NCBI RefSeq assembly: GCF_028583425.1
Contig: NC_072799.1
Coordinates: 89,576,217 to 89,640,216, forward strand
Length of the DNA stretch: 64,000 nucleotides
Direction: 5' to 3'
Source: Eublepharis macularius
Taxonomy: Eukaryota; Chordata; Lepidosauria; Squamata; Eublepharidae
Position numbers and translations under genes: made by a program. How positions within the stretch are numbered: the first letter of the stretch is position 1; each line of letters opens with the position of its first letter. Shown piece after piece: positions 1-11,722 of this stretch. The notes under the pieces were generated by a model, which was not told the DNA's origin, ran no database searches, and saw only the letters and a program-made list of their open reading frames with translations.

Positions 1-118
1 AGATGCATCTGATGAAGAGAGCTGTGGTTCTTGAAAGGTTATGCCTCAATGAAGTTGGTTAGTCTTAAAGATGCTACTGGACTTTTTACTGTTTTTAAGC
101 TGTAAAGAGTCCTAGATG
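1..118 (+). repeat. Penelope-like element 3' tail fragment
   Basis: This matches, on the opposite strand, the sequence just downstream of the GIY-YIG ORF at 3.5-4.4 kb, and also the tails at 21.8-22.1 kb. It includes a hammerhead-like core: CTGATGA at 9-15, a GAGAGC/GTTCTT hairpin, then GAAA at 33-36. It is a 5'-truncated PLE insertion cut by the window edge. Identity rests on the shared tail. Confidence 0.7.
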
Positions 119-351
119 CGTTTAATTCGCTATACAGTTTAATACAGTTGCCTGAAAACAGATGTCAAATCACCTTTAATCTGGGAAGAGCATGAAGAAT
201 TCAGCTTTTGTAGCATTGGTGACGGGAACGTTTATCTATACCCAAATAAACCACCATGGCCATTTGCAAGACAGAATTTGCTGGCAGAAAGGGGTTCCTA
301 ACACTTCCTAATTATTATCCTGTGCAAATCCATCTTCCAGATATTTTTTAC

Positions 352-1357
352 TAGCAGTGTGTATGTAGTTCAGTTCAGAATTTGGATTAAAATTCCTAAT
401 TTTGGCTGATTCGGAAAAATCCAGGTATTCTAAATAAAAAAACAGGTATCTTGAATTTTTACTGAATTTTCAGGAAAAAAATCGGTAAAATTCATTCATC
501 ACCCTGGGAGTTATCCAGTGGGCTGGAGGGATCATTTTTCAACCAAGCTTCACCAAATATGGAGGGAACTTACTCCTGGGTGTCCTCTAAAAAGGTTTCA
601 TGAGGATTGGACCCAGGGGGGCCAATTTTACAGGTCCCCAAAGAAGGTGTCTCCTATTCTTCATTATTCTCTATGGGGAAAATATCTGGTGGCTATTGGA
701 GGGCTGGGGGTGGAATCTTTTTTGCAAACTCCACCAAATTTTTCAGGAGACCTACTCCTGACTATCCTCTAATGCCTCACACACACACACCCAAAGTTTC
801 AGGAAGATTAGTCCCTGGGGGCCAATTCTATGGGCCCCTGAGGAAGGTGCCCCCAGCCACTCCATTGTTTCCTATGAGAAGAAAGTCAAAGCCGACTCCA
901 ATTGCAGAAACACACTGCGGCAAGGCTGCCATGGGCACGGCACACTCCCAAATGCAAGCTGAGATCATCCCAGTGAAAGCCCAACAGAACCAAACTGAAG
1001 CACAGGAATGGAATCTCCCCAGAACCAAAGTGAAGGGAGGGGAAACACCCCATCAGAGAATCACACTGTAGCAAGTTAGCCCTACAGAACTGGTGTCATT
1101 CACAACATTCTTCATGAAACTTGGGGAGTCATTATAGGTCAGTTAGTAGTAGGTCCCCTGAAAATCTGGTGAAGTTTGGTTGTAAAATGACCCCCAGATA
1201 GCCCCCCAGAATGATTTTTCCCATAGAAAACAATGGCCAAATTTTTCAGAAATAATCAAACCTACCAATCAATTCAGAATTTGGGGGATTCCAAACCTTT
1301 TCTCAGATTAGATTTAAAAAGTTCAAATTTACCGACCTTTTTTGGTGCACACCTCTA
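352..1357. mobile_element. Non-autonomous hAT element, 1,006 bp
   Basis: The element is bounded by a perfect 8-bp direct repeat, ttttttac, at 344-351 and 1358-1365. This is the target-duplication length of hAT transposons. The ends begin TAGCAGTGTG on the left and, reverse complemented, TAGAGGTGTG on the right, an imperfect terminal inverted repeat. The interior holds two diverged ~180-bp repeats starting near 551 and 731 (both have caccaaat, actcct and a ggggccaatt block). Open frames across it are not transposase-like, so it must depend on a transposase supplied in trans. Confidence 0.8.
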
Positions 1358-1365
1358 TTTTTTAC

Positions 1366-1678
1366 TGTTTTCCCCCTGCAAAACTCCAAGATTAGGAAAA
1401 GCACTTACGGGAGGGAAAGAAATTACCTGGAGGTAATTTGTAGACAAGGATCAGCAAACACTGGAAGGGTGAAAACACCCCTCACCTTACCCATCATCCT
1501 TTGCACTTGCACTAATGGGTTGACATAGTTGGAAAGTATGTATTCACCAGTATAACGTGTAACTCTGTTCCAATACTATCTTTTTAAAACTGAAAGTGGT
1601 CACAACTGTAAGCCTGCACAATATTAAACCATTCTAGCATTGAGCAGAAAAGACATCATAAAAAAAACAAACCTCTAC
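1366..1678. other. Intronic sequence, nothing recognised
   Basis: This lies between the hAT element and the OCIAD1 exon. No exon, RNA gene or repeat could be recognised. By position it is OCIAD1 intron. Confidence 0.5.
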
Positions 1679-1881
1679 CTTGAGGGACATTGTCTGTTAT
1701 CCCAGTAGGGGAAGATTCATTCATGGAAGAACTAAAGGGGATTGGTTCATACTTAGAGCGAGAATATTCAGTTCCACGATTATCCCCAGAGCGCATGGAA
1801 GGAAATGATGCTGCTTCTGCTGGAGCAGTTTCAAAAGGTGACGGGGAAGGCACGTTTGAGAATTCTCGGTTTTGAGAATAT
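1679..1881 (-). CDS. OCIAD1: OCIAD1 internal exon (PHYEPIPF-type region)
   Basis: OCIAD1 is a small mitochondrial/endosomal protein of the OCIA-domain family. This 203-bp minus-strand exon is bounded by a pyrimidine-rich acceptor (ctctttttcag) ending at 1882 and a donor (AAG|gtagag) starting at 1678. It encodes about 67 residues ending KYEPIPFSSSMNESSPTGIT and then DNVPQG. The block YEPIPFSSSMNES.PTGITD is a strongly conserved OCIAD1-specific region after the OCIA domain and separates it from OCIAD2. The exon enters in phase with the GA left by the exon at 18.14 kb, giving H-E-Y-S. It ends one base into a codon, so at least one more exon must lie left of the window. The intervening intron is about 16 kb and holds most of the mobile DNA on this side. 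Confidence 0.9.
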
Positions 1882-2569
1882 CTGAAAAAGAGATCATAGC
1901 AGCAATTTCCAAAGAAAAAAGCGGATCAGTTTTTTCAGCAGATATCTATACTCAACATTAAATCGTCCTGACTTCCATCCCACCCAGAACAATAATAAAC
2001 CAAAGCCGGTGGTAGCTGGAGAACTTCATTAAATTACCTGAACCAATTATAGGGGGGGGGGAGAAAGTATGGGGGGAAGAGAATGCAAACAGAGAGGGAG
2101 ACAATTGAGTACTCTATATTTAGAAATAGCGTACAAGCAAAGGAGTCATTGTTATGGCTCTATTAAGCAGAAGTTTTAATTCAACACAGAAGCTGAGGAA
2201 CATAAACAATATTTGCTAAGTAGCAGCCTTGGTGACAACCTGATAAGACACCAAAGGTTTGCAAGCCTCACCAAGACTGACCTTGTCAGTCATCTCCCCT
2301 AGAAATAAAAACTGAAATCTTAAATGGAAAAAATAACACTTTTTAAACTACTGCAAATCACATGTATAAGGCACTCTGTCCCTTGGTAAAGGTCTGTTAC
2401 CAAAATGAGGCTTTATTAGTCACTCTCTCTATTGAAATAAAAAGGCCAAATTTCCCTACTCCTCCACCCCAGCTAGTACTTCACAGGCTTGGTGATAGAT
2501 GATGTCCTGTTTGGCCTGGCAGCTTAATGATGAAGCTAGTAGAGGACTGCTTCTTCTCATCTCTTAAGA
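1882..2569. other. Intronic sequence, nothing recognised
   Basis: OCIAD1 intron by position. Low-complexity G and A runs occur around 2050-2095. No gene, exon or structured repeat was identified. Confidence 0.5.
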
Positions 2570-2905
2570 CTATGGTTGCTAGGTCACCCAAACCTGGGGT
2601 GCAAGCGGGGGGGCAATGGGGTACTCACCTCCCATGCCCCTGCATCACAACAGAAAATGACGTCATTTTCGGGCACAATGGGAGCTGCAAGTCATGCTGA
2701 AGCCCTATTCATTAAACATTACAACTTTTAATTAATCGGGCTTCAGAACGACCCACAACTCCCCCAACGTGACAGAAAATGATGTCATTTTCCAGCATGA
2801 TGGGGGAGCATGAGAGCACACTTGCGTGAGCTTCTCTCCCCCCCCCCTTTCCCCATCTGTTGGCCAGGTGAGCAGGGCTGGGAGGATGGCAGGTGCGGGC
2901 AGGAA
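2570..2905. repeat. Interspersed repeat with paired TGACGTCA-like palindromes
   Basis: Two similar blocks, at about 2650 and 2771, each carry gaaaatga[c/t]gtcatttt. They flank a segment in which ctgaagccc near 2699 is mirrored by gggcttcag near 2740, so the middle folds on itself. This looks like a small non-autonomous repeat in squamate DNA. The class is not certain. Confidence 0.45.
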
Positions 2906-3470
2906 GCTGGCGAGCCTACTTCAGGCAGCCACAGCCACAGACCTTCTAACCTCTTCTTAGGCGCTCTGTGCTCTGTGTGAATCCTCCTTCCTTCTCACTC
3001 ATCCATCTCTTGGAAGAGCTCAGCTGTTATCTTTCCTTACTTCTTCCTGAAGATTTTCAGCCTGCTTTCCAGCCACTTCTCTGTTGCCTCTCCCCTCTGC
3101 ATCTCACAACTGTCTCTTGTATACCCTCTGAGAAAGGTTCTATCCAATCAACTGCTAACAATTGGTCAAGATTTGTTCTGATTGATTCTAGAATTCTGAA
3201 CTTAAGAAGTTCCCTTAAAGCATCTTGTATACTAATAGCCAAGTGGCCGTGATCTGAGGATACTTAAATCTGGAGCCATAAACCTACAAGATAGATCTTC
3301 CTACACATCTGAAAAATGCCCTAGGTTTGCAGAAAAATATCAAATCTTAAAAAAAAAACCCTAGGTGTGTGGCATTGCTTCGGAGGAAGAAGGATGCAGA
3401 AATCTGAGCTCCACTTCCCCCTGAACCTAACTAAATATCTAAGAGACACTACTGAGTTACAAAATCAAAA
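2906..3470. other. Intronic sequence, nothing recognised
   Basis: A 94-codon frame at 2968-3252 has no recognisable domain and no homologous context. I treat this as non-coding intron between repeats. Confidence 0.45.
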
Positions 3471-3474
3471 AGAA

Positions 3475-4376
3475 TCCAGTAGCACCTTTAAGACTAACCA
3501 ACTTTATTGTAGCATAAGCTTTCGAGAATCACAGTTCTCTTCATCAGATGCATGGAGGGCAAGAAGAAACTGGTCAGATATAGAGGAGGAGAGGGGAGGG
3601 CGGAGTAGATGCAAACAGCTCCTTCTGATATGGAGATCAGTTTGCTTCTGTAAAGGAAATCAGTTACTTTTGATAATGAGATAACCATTCATAGTCTCTA
3701 TTCAGTCCCAGCTTGACAGAGTCAAATTTGCATATGAATTCCAATTCAGCAGCTTCCTGTTGGATTTTGTTTTTGAAAGGTTTCTGTTGAACTACAGTGA
3801 CCTTTAAGTCTTTGATGGAATGTCCTGGTAGACTGAAGTGTTCTCCCACTGGTTTCTGGATGCTGCCATTTCTAATGTCAGATTTGTGTCCATTTATTCT
3901 TTTGCGTAGAGGTTGGCTGGTTTGTCCAATGTACAGAGCAGATGGACATTGTTGGCACATGAGGGCATATATCACATTGGAGGATGAGCAGCTGCAAGAG
4001 CCAGAGACAGTGTAATTGATGCCATTGGGTCCTGTAATTGTATTCCCTGGGTAGATATAAGGGCAGAGCTGGCATCTGGGTCTGTTGCAGGGCCTGGTAC
4101 CTGTGCTGGTGACTCTGCTAGCCAATTCATGATTGTAAGTGAGAAGTCGTTTCAGGTTGGGGGGCTGTCTGTAGGCAAGGAGAGGTCTTCCACCCAGGGC
4201 TTCTGAGAGAGAGGTATCATTTTCCAGGATGGGTTGTAGCTCACTGATGATACATTGGATGGGTTTGAGCTGGGAACTATAGATGACAACCAGTGGTGTT
4301 CTGTTGTTAGTTCCTTTAGGTCTGTCCTGGAGCAGGCTGTTTCTGGGTACTAGTCTGAGTTACAATCACCCTTGAC
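3475..4376 (-). mobile_element. Penelope-like retroelement, 3' half
   Basis: This is a minus-strand element, 5'-truncated at about 4376, where L1 ORF1 sequence starts. It contains the post-RT linker and GIY-YIG endonuclease, then a 3' tail with a hammerhead-like motif at 3512-3551. The tail is shared with many fragments elsewhere in the window, so this copy identifies those fragments as PLE-derived. The segment 4149-4376 recurs at 5817 and 9728 as part of the tandem triplication. Confidence 0.85.
3664..4370 (-). pseudogene. PLE linker and GIY-YIG endonuclease domain
   Basis: The open frame runs from the truncated upstream edge to a stop at 3664. It shows the PLE linker (PLVVIYSSQLKPI, RQPPNLKRLL), then a cysteine-rich segment (RPCNRPRCQLCPY), then a GIY-YIG nuclease core, recognisable as IYALMCQQC followed by ALYIGQTSQPLRKRINGHKS and GEHF. 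In PLEs this nuclease nicks target DNA to prime reverse transcription. The reverse transcriptase half is missing, so the element cannot move. The remaining part has no stop codon, which suggests a fairly young copy. The true N-terminus is lost. Confidence 0.85.
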
Positions 4377-4420
4377 ATGGGTAAACAAAACTCGGAGGAA
4401 AAGAAAGCAAATGATAAAAT

Positions 4421-5816
4421 GTGCAAAAGTTATCGTGGTTACCCATCAACCAGCACTGGTGAGGGGCAAGACCCAGTGGCACCAGAGACTCCCTCTAAAG
4501 AACATCTGCCTGGGGGGGTCTGTGGAGCACCTGTCATCCATGGCCCAGCGCAAGCACCTGCAGAGGCACCACCCGAGCCACTCAAGCCTGTTGCCTCTGG
4601 CCTTGCCCCGCGAAATATCCGTTGGGGGAAGAAAGAGGGCATCTTCCAGTTCAGATCAGGGAGAAGTGGGAGAGGAACGGAAGTCCACCCCGATCAAGAA
4701 GCCTTGCCCCGAGGCTGTGGCAGGTGGGAGTGGGACGCCCAGGCAGGCCACCCTTGCGGAGGTTGTTCCCTTGGGGTTGGGGACAGAGCCCTTGAAAAGG
4801 GTGAGGTCGAAGGCTCAGGAGGCGGGCGTTTGTGTAGTGGCGGAGACAATTGCCCTGGAAGGACTCCCTCTGTCTATCGTGGAGGGAGTGGGCTTTCGCA
4901 GGCTGCTCTGTCATTTCGCTCCATGGTTCCAGATGCCTTCGCGGCGCACCCTTGGCCATTGAGTCGTGCCCGCTCTCTACCAGTGTGCGCGGGACATGGT
5001 GTATCAGGATCTGTCGGGTGCTAAAAGCCGAACCGTGCACTTCACGGCAGATATGTGGAGCGGCTGCCATCATGGTTACCTTGGCCTGACAGCCCACTTG
5101 TGGCAACCGGAAAACCTCCACTGCTCCAGACCAAGACCAGGCACCTCCGAACAAGGTGCCACCCTTGGGGCAGGGCTACAGGGTGGTTCTGCTCCAGGCA
5201 CGGGGGATGGACAATGTGCACACGGGGAAGAACATCACCTCCTCGATAAGGGCAAGTCTAAAGGAGAGGGCACCCAGGTGGGGTGGTGGTGGTGGTGGAG
5301 TGTGTCTTCATGGTCAACAATGCAGAAAGCAACATGTTGGCAGCCCTGAAAGAGGCCTCCCTTCCGGGCCACGTTTGCTTGGCACATAAGTTGTACCTGG
5401 TCATGAGGGATGCTCTCAGGCTAGGTAGCAAGCCTAGGGACGCATGGGACGAGGGAACATTGGCCTTGCACCAACTGTTGGACAGCTGCCAGCGTGTGGC
5501 TGCCCACTTCTCTCGCAGCATCAACTCTTCTCGCGAGCTGCTCCAGAGGCAGGAGGAGGGAGGTGATCCCGAGCACTACCTGTTCCAGGACATGTCCACC
5601 CGCTGGAACTCCACCTATGACATGATCAGTCATCTGGTGGAGCAAAAAAACCCAGTCCAGGACATAATGCCATCGGTGGCCATTCTGCAGAAGGGAGAGG
5701 AGTTCGGCCTCAGCTCTGTGGACTGGCTAGTCCTGTCCCAGATGGTGCATGTCCTTAAACCGTTTAAGGATGCCACCGAGGTCCTCTGCTCCTTCCAGGC
5801 CACCCTGGGTCAGGTC
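4421..5816 (+). pseudogene. hAT transposase fragment, copy 1
   Basis: This is the first of three copies of the middle of a hAT/ZBED-like transposase. It joins abruptly to 44 bp of L1 ORF1 start (4377-4420) and ends at a junction with PLE sequence at 5816. Visible motifs are those described for the full copy at 12240-14346: KHLQRHH, FTADMW, and the hAT signature MSTRWNSTYD near 5600. It carries the same internal stop and frame breaks as the other two copies, so it was already inactive when duplicated. Confidence 0.85.
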
Positions 5817-6044
5817 GTTTCAGGTTGGGGGGCTGTCTGTAGGCAAGGAGAGGTCTTCCACCCAGGGCTTCTGAGAGAGAGGTATCATTTTCCAGGATGG
5901 GTTGTAGCTCACTGATGATACATTGGATGGGTTTGAGCTGGGAACTATAGATGACAACCAGTGGTGTTCTGTTGTTAGTTCCTTTAGGTCTGTCCTGGAG
6001 CAGGCTGTTTCTGGGTACTAGTCTGAGTTACAATCACCCTTGAC

Positions 6045-6993
6045 ATGGGTAAACAAAACTCGGAGGAAAAGAAAGCAAATGATAAAATCTCCAGAAGACA
6101 CCAGGACTACTTCTCCCCAATGCAGCTGACTGAATCTCAGAGCAGGGTTGGAAAAGATGCAGCTAAAATGGCGTTGGAGGCAAAACCGACAGGTAAATCT
6201 CTACCAGATCTGCCTTTACTAATCCAAAATATGGAGCACAATATTTTGGATAAAATTACAAATCTAACACAGCAGATTAATGGAATAAAACTTGACATTA
6301 CCAAAGCTATCCAAAAGGCAGATTGTGAAATGGATCTCAGTAGCACATTGCAAAAGGAGATTCAAGTTTTGCAAAAAGAAAATGACTCAATGAAAAATAA
6401 GAGACAATCCCTAGAACTTTCAACTCGTCAATTAAATCTTAAATTTAGAGGGATTGATTAAGAAGAAACAGCAAATGAAAATATAATTATATTTCTAGCA
6501 AACTGGCTAACAAAATGCTTGAAGTTAAAAGATGACATTGCCCCGTTAATCACAAAAGCATTCCGAGTTGGCTTTCCAAATAATCCACAAAGGAGAGGCC
6601 CTAGAGACATTTTGGAAACATTTTCTGACTGGAGGATAAGAAAGAAGATCCTAGAAATGGCCAGATCACAGAATTCATTTGTCTACAGAGGTACCCCTAT
6701 CGCTGTACACACTGACTTGCCTAAAGAAATTCTCAGCAGAAGGAACGAACTCAGACATAACAGAAACCCTCAGAACAGCAAAAATAGACTACAGATGGTC
6801 AAACTTCACAAAGCTTCAAGTTAAACACAAAGGAAAAGTCTATCTGGCAGAAGATCAGGAGTCAGGCTTAAATTTGCAGCACAACATCAACCTAAACCCA
6901 ATTAGGGACTTTGAGAATGCACCTAACAAGAGGAAAAGATCACAACCACCTACTCCTCAAAAGAATAGCAAGATTCCAGTCAGATACAACTAA
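6045..6993 (+). pseudogene. L1-type ORF1 protein, unit 2 copy
   Basis: L1 ORF1 protein is a trimeric RNA-binding chaperone needed for L1 retrotransposition. The frame starts MGKQNSEEKKAND and has a predicted coiled coil (heptad-like run from about residue 55 to 130). It then has the RRM/C-terminal block, recognisable by RRGPRDILETFSDWRIRKK and YRGTPIAVHTDLPKE. An in-frame TAA at 6459-6461 and a frameshift near 6800 break it; the end continues in another frame to 6993 (YRWSNFTKLQ). No ORF2 follows, because hAT sequence begins at about 7023. The same lesions occur in the unit 3 copy. Confidence 0.85.
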
Positions 6994-7022
6994 TTGACAT
7001 TTTTCTTATTCTTATTCTATAT

Positions 7023-9727
7023 TAGAGATTGGGCACGAATTGAATTATGACCCAAAAAAATGCACGAACTGGGCTGGTTTGTGGTTCGTTAACATGCAGT
7101 TCGTGGCGCCGTGTGTTAACAAACCCCCATGACTTTTCAGGCCCAATTCGTCAGGTTATGAGCGGTTCGTGAGCACAGACAGGCTGGCGCCGATCCATTA
7201 ATTTCCCAGGCAACGGAGGCCTGCAATGTCTGCAGACATTCAGTTGCTGTGGAGACCCCAATCTTAGCCCAGCTTACCTTGAAGGTAGGTCTCCCTTCCA
7301 ACCATGGAGCTCCCAGTCTGTTTCCTAGTAGCCAAAGAACAGGGGGGAGACCGGCCTTCTGTAGCCATGGGAACTCCAATCTCATCCCTCATCCCTGTTA
7401 GGCAGCTCTGACTGCCAACCAGAGAGCTCCTTCTCTGCTCTATGAGAGCGTTTGTTATAAAAGGCACACCTCGCCGGCTCTTACTTTCAGTTTCTGCAGG
7501 CAGTGAGAGAGAGAGAGGAGGACTGCTGCTAGAATTGGAGGGAGAGGGAGAGAAGGAGAGAGGGAGTGGATTGTTGGAAGGGAGCTTGGCTGCTGCTGGC
7601 TGGTTGAAGAGACTGAAAAGCCTCTTCTGTTTCAGTCTGCATTGTTGGGAAGGGTGCCTTCTTTCCTCCACCCCACCCCAGTCTCACCCAGGGCCTGGGC
7701 CACTTGGCTCTGGCCTGGGGGCTAGCTTGACTGAGGCCTACTACCCCCTTTTGGGGGGAATTTTCTTTCTTTTCATTTCTTCTTTGTTTAATTATTAATT
7801 CTAAATTTTGTGCACCTCAGGTGTCTGTGCTGGGGAGGTAGGGCTCTACTCCCCACTGGTCTCAGGGACACTACCAGGCTCTGGGGCCACCTTTCTTTTG
7901 GAGTTTATTATTCAGCTCTTTCTATTTTATTTTGAGTATCTGTCCTGCTTGCTCAGGTAGGTCAGGTGTCTTTCTGCATGGGGAGGTAGGGATCTACTCC
8001 TCACTGATCTCAGGGTCACTGCCAGGCTCTGGGGCCAAGCTAAGTGGCCACCTCGGCTGAGGGGTCACCTCACCTTTCTTTTGGAGTTTATTATTCAGCT
8101 CTTTTTTATCTTGAGCATCTGTCCTCCTTGCTCAGGTGGGTCAGGTGTCTCTCTGTGTGGGGAGGTAGGGATTTACTCACTGGTCTCAGGGTCACTGCCA
8201 GGCTCTGGGGGCCAAGCAAAGGGGGTCCATCTTGAGGAGGGCTCACACTCACTCTTCTTCTGCTTCCCATTTATACATGCTTAGCAGCACTATGAGGCTT
8301 AGAGCAGGGGACAAGGGTGGTCGTGGGGGAAGTGCAAAAGTTATCGTGGTTACCCATCAACCAGCACTGGTGAGGGGCAAGACCCAGTGGCACCAGAGAC
8401 TCCCTCTAAAGAACATCTGCCTGGGGGGGTCTGTGGAGCACCTGTCATCCATGGCCCAGCGCAAGCACCTGCAGAGGCACCACCCGAGCCACTCAAGCCT
8501 GTTGCCTCTGGCCTTGCCCCGCGAAATATCCGTTGGGGGAAGAAAGAGGGCATCTTCCAGTTCAGATCAGGGAGAAGTGGGAGAGGAACGGAAGTCCACC
8601 CCGATCAAGAAGCCTTGCCCCGAGGCTGTGGCAGGTGGGAGTGGGACGCCCAGGCAGGCCACCCTTGCGGAGGTTGTTCCCTTGGGGTTGGGGACAGAGC
8701 CCTTGAAAAGGGTGAGGTCGAAGGCTCAGGAGGCGGGCGTTTGTGTAGTGGCGGAGACAATTGCCCTGGAAGGACTCCCTCTGTCTATCGTGGAGGGAGT
8801 GGGCTTTCGCAGGCTGCTCTGTCATTTCGCTCCATGGTTCCAGATGCCTTCGCGGCGCACCCTTGGCCATTGAGTCGTGCCCGCTCTCTACCAGTGTGCG
8901 CGGGACATGGTGTATCAGGATCTGTCGGGTGCTAAAAGCCGAACCGTGCACTTCACGGCAGATATGTGGAGCGGCTGCCATCATGGTTACCTTGGCCTGA
9001 CAGCCCACTTGTGGCAACCGGAAAACCTCCACTGCTCCAGACCAAGACCAGGCACCTCCGAACAAGGTGCCACCCTTGGGGCAGGGCTACAGGGTGGTTC
9101 TGCTCCAGGCACGGGGGATGGACAATGTGCACACGGGGAAGAACATCACCTCCTCGATAAGGGCAGGTCTAAAGGAGAGGGCACCCAGGTGGGGTGGTGG
9201 TGGTGGTGGAGTGTGTCTTCATGGTCAACAATGCAGAAAGCAACATGTTGGCAGCCCTGAAAGAGGCCTCCCTTCCGGGCCACGTTTGCTTGGCACATAA
9301 GTTGTACCTGGTCATGAGGGATGCTCTCAGGCTAGGTAGCAAGCCTAGGGACGCATGGGACGAGGGAACATTGGCCTTGCACCAACTGTTGGACAGCTGC
9401 CAGCGTGTGGCTGCCCACTTCTCTCGCAGCATCAACTCTTCTCGCGAGCTGCTCCAGAGGCAGGAGGAGGGAGGTGATCCCGAGCACTACCTGTTCCAGG
9501 ACATGTCCACCCGCTGGAACTCCACCTATGACATGATCAGTCATCTGGTGGAGCAAAAAAACCCAGTCCAGGACATAATGCCATCGGTGGCCATTCTGCA
9601 GAAGGGAGAGGAGTTCGGCCTCAGCTCTGTGGACTGGCTAGTCCTGTCCCAGATGGTGCATGTCCTTAAACCGTTTAAGGATGCCACCGAGGTCCTCTGC
9701 TCCTTCCAGGCCACCCTGGGTCAGGTC
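7023..9727 (+). mobile_element. hAT transposon, 5' portion, unit 2 copy
   Basis: This duplicates 10934-13638. It holds the left end, the TATA-box leader, the leader repeats (7812-8225) and the transposase up to the PLE junction at 9727. It lacks the C-terminal dimerisation region and the right end, so it cannot be mobilised as a unit. Confidence 0.75.
8332..9727 (+). pseudogene. hAT transposase fragment, copy 2
   Basis: This is equivalent to 4421-5816 and 12243-13638, with the same in-frame stop near 8871-8873 and the same two frame changes. It is cut at 9727 by the junction to PLE sequence. It differs from copy 3 by very few bases. Confidence 0.85.
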
Positions 9728-9955
9728 GTTTCAGGTTGGGGGGCTGTCTGTAGGCAAGGAGAGGTCTTCCACCCAGGGCTTCTGAGAGAGAGGTATCATT
9801 TTCCAGGATGGGTTGTAGCTCACTGATGATACATTGGATGGGTTTGAGCTGGGAACTATAGATGACAACCAGTGGTGTTCTGTTGTTAGTTCCTTTAGGT
9901 CTGTCCTGGAGCAGGCTGTTTCTGGGTACTAGTCTGAGTTACAATCACCCTTGAC

Positions 9956-10904
9956 ATGGGTAAACAAAACTCGGAGGAAAAGAAAGCAAATGATAAAATC
10001 TCCAGAAGACACCAGGACTACTTCTCCCCAATGCAGCTGACTGAATCTCAGAGCAGGGTTGGAAAAGATGCAGCTAAAATGGCGTTGGAGGCAAAACCGG
10101 CAGGTAAATCTCTACCAGATCTGCCTTTACTAATCCAAAATATGGAGCACAATATTTTGGATAAAATTACAAATCTAACACAGCAGATTAATGGAATAAA
10201 ACTTGACATTACCAAAGCTATCCAAAAGGCAGATTGTGAAATGGATCTCAGTAGCACATTGCAAAAGGAGATTCAAGTTTTGCAAAAAGAAAATGACTCA
10301 ATGAAAAATAAGAGACAATCCCTAGAACTTTCAACTCGTCAATTAAATCTTAAATTTAGAGGGATTGATTAAGAAGAAACAGCAAATGAAAATATAATTA
10401 TATTTCTAGCAAACTGGCTAACAAAATGCTTGAAGTTAAAAGATGACATTGCCCCGTTAATCACAAAAGCATTCCGAGTTGGCTTTCCAAATAATCCACA
10501 AAGGAGAGGCCCTAGAGACATTTTGGAAACATTTTCTGACTGGAGGATAAGAAAGAAGATCCTAGAAATGGCCAGATCACAGAATTCATTTGTCTACAGA
10601 GGTACCCCTATCGCTGTACACACTGACTTGCCTAAAGAAATTCTCAGCAGAAGGAACGAACTCAGACATAACAGAAACCCTCAGAACAGCAAAAATAGAC
10701 TACAGATGGTCAAACTTCACAAAGCTTCAAGTTAAACACAAAGGAAAAGTCTATCTGGCAGAAGATCAGGAGTCAGGCTTAAATTTGCAGCACAACATCA
10801 ACCTAAACCCAATTAGGGACTTTGAGAATGCACCTAACAAGAGGAAAAGATCACAACCACCTACTCCTCAAAAGAATAGCAAGATTCCAGTCAGATACAA
10901 CTAA
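9956..10904 (+). pseudogene. L1-type ORF1 protein, unit 3 copy
   Basis: This is the 3,911-bp-offset copy of 6045-6993, with the same in-frame stop (10370-10372) and the same frameshift. One residue differs early in the protein (A for T in KP[T/A]GK). It is not independent evidence of an active L1. Confidence 0.85.
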
Positions 10905-11366
10905 TTGACATTTTTCTTATTCTTATTCTATATTAGAGATTGGGCACGAATTGAATTATGACCCAAAAAAATGCACGAACTGGGCTGGTTTGTGGTTCGT
11001 TAACATGCAGTTCGTGGCGCCGTGTGTTAACAAACCCCCATGACTTTTCAGGCCCAATTCGTCAGGTTATGAGCGGTTCGTGAGCACAGACAGGCTGGCG
11101 CCGATCCATTAATTTCCCAGGCAACGGAGGCCTGCAATGTCTGCAGACATTCAGTTGCTGTGGAGACCCCAATCTTAGCCCAGCTTACCTTGAAGGTAGG
11201 TCTCCCTTCCAACCATGGAGCTCCCAGTCTGTTTCCTAGTAGCCAAAGAACAGGGGGGAGACCGGCCTTCTGTAGCCATGGGAACTCCAATCTCATCCCT
11301 CATCCCTGTTAGGCAGCTCTGACTGCCAACCAGAGAGCTCCTTCTCTGCTCTATGAGAGCGTTTGT

Positions 11367-11374
11367 TATAAAAG
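11367..11374 (+). promoter_or_regulatory. TATA box of the hAT leader
   Basis: TATAAAAG is followed after ~30 bp by an initiator-like pyrimidine/CAG stretch (tactttcagtt), and then by a purine-rich leader. The spacing fits a core promoter for the transposase. The duplicate lies at 7456-7463. Function is inferred. Confidence 0.5.
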
Positions 11375-11722
11375 GCACACCTCGCCGGCTCTTACTTTCA
11401 GTTTCTGCAGGCAGTGAGAGAGAGAGAGGAGGACTGCTGCTAGAATTGGAGGGAGAGGGAGAGAAGGAGAGAGGGAGTGGATTGTTGGAAGGGAGCTTGG
11501 CTGCTGCTGGCTGGTTGAAGAGACTGAAAAGCCTCTTCTGTTTCAGTCTGCATTGTTGGGAAGGGTGCCTTCTTTCCTCCACCCCACCCCAGTCTCACCC
11601 AGGGCCTGGGCCACTTGGCTCTGGCCTGGGGGCTAGCTTGACTGAGGCCTACTACCCCCTTTTGGGGGGAATTTTCTTTCTTTTCATTTCTTCTTTGTTT
11701 AATTATTAATTCTAAATTTTGT

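Noticed and set aside
607..1071. 154-codon frame inside the left hAT element
   Set aside because: Made of repeat-derived residues, no transposase motif, and it lies inside a non-autonomous element.
4651..5154. 167-codon minus-strand frame repeated three times (also 8562 and 12473)
   Set aside because: It is antisense to the hAT transposase. Its triple occurrence is due to the tandem duplication, not conservation.
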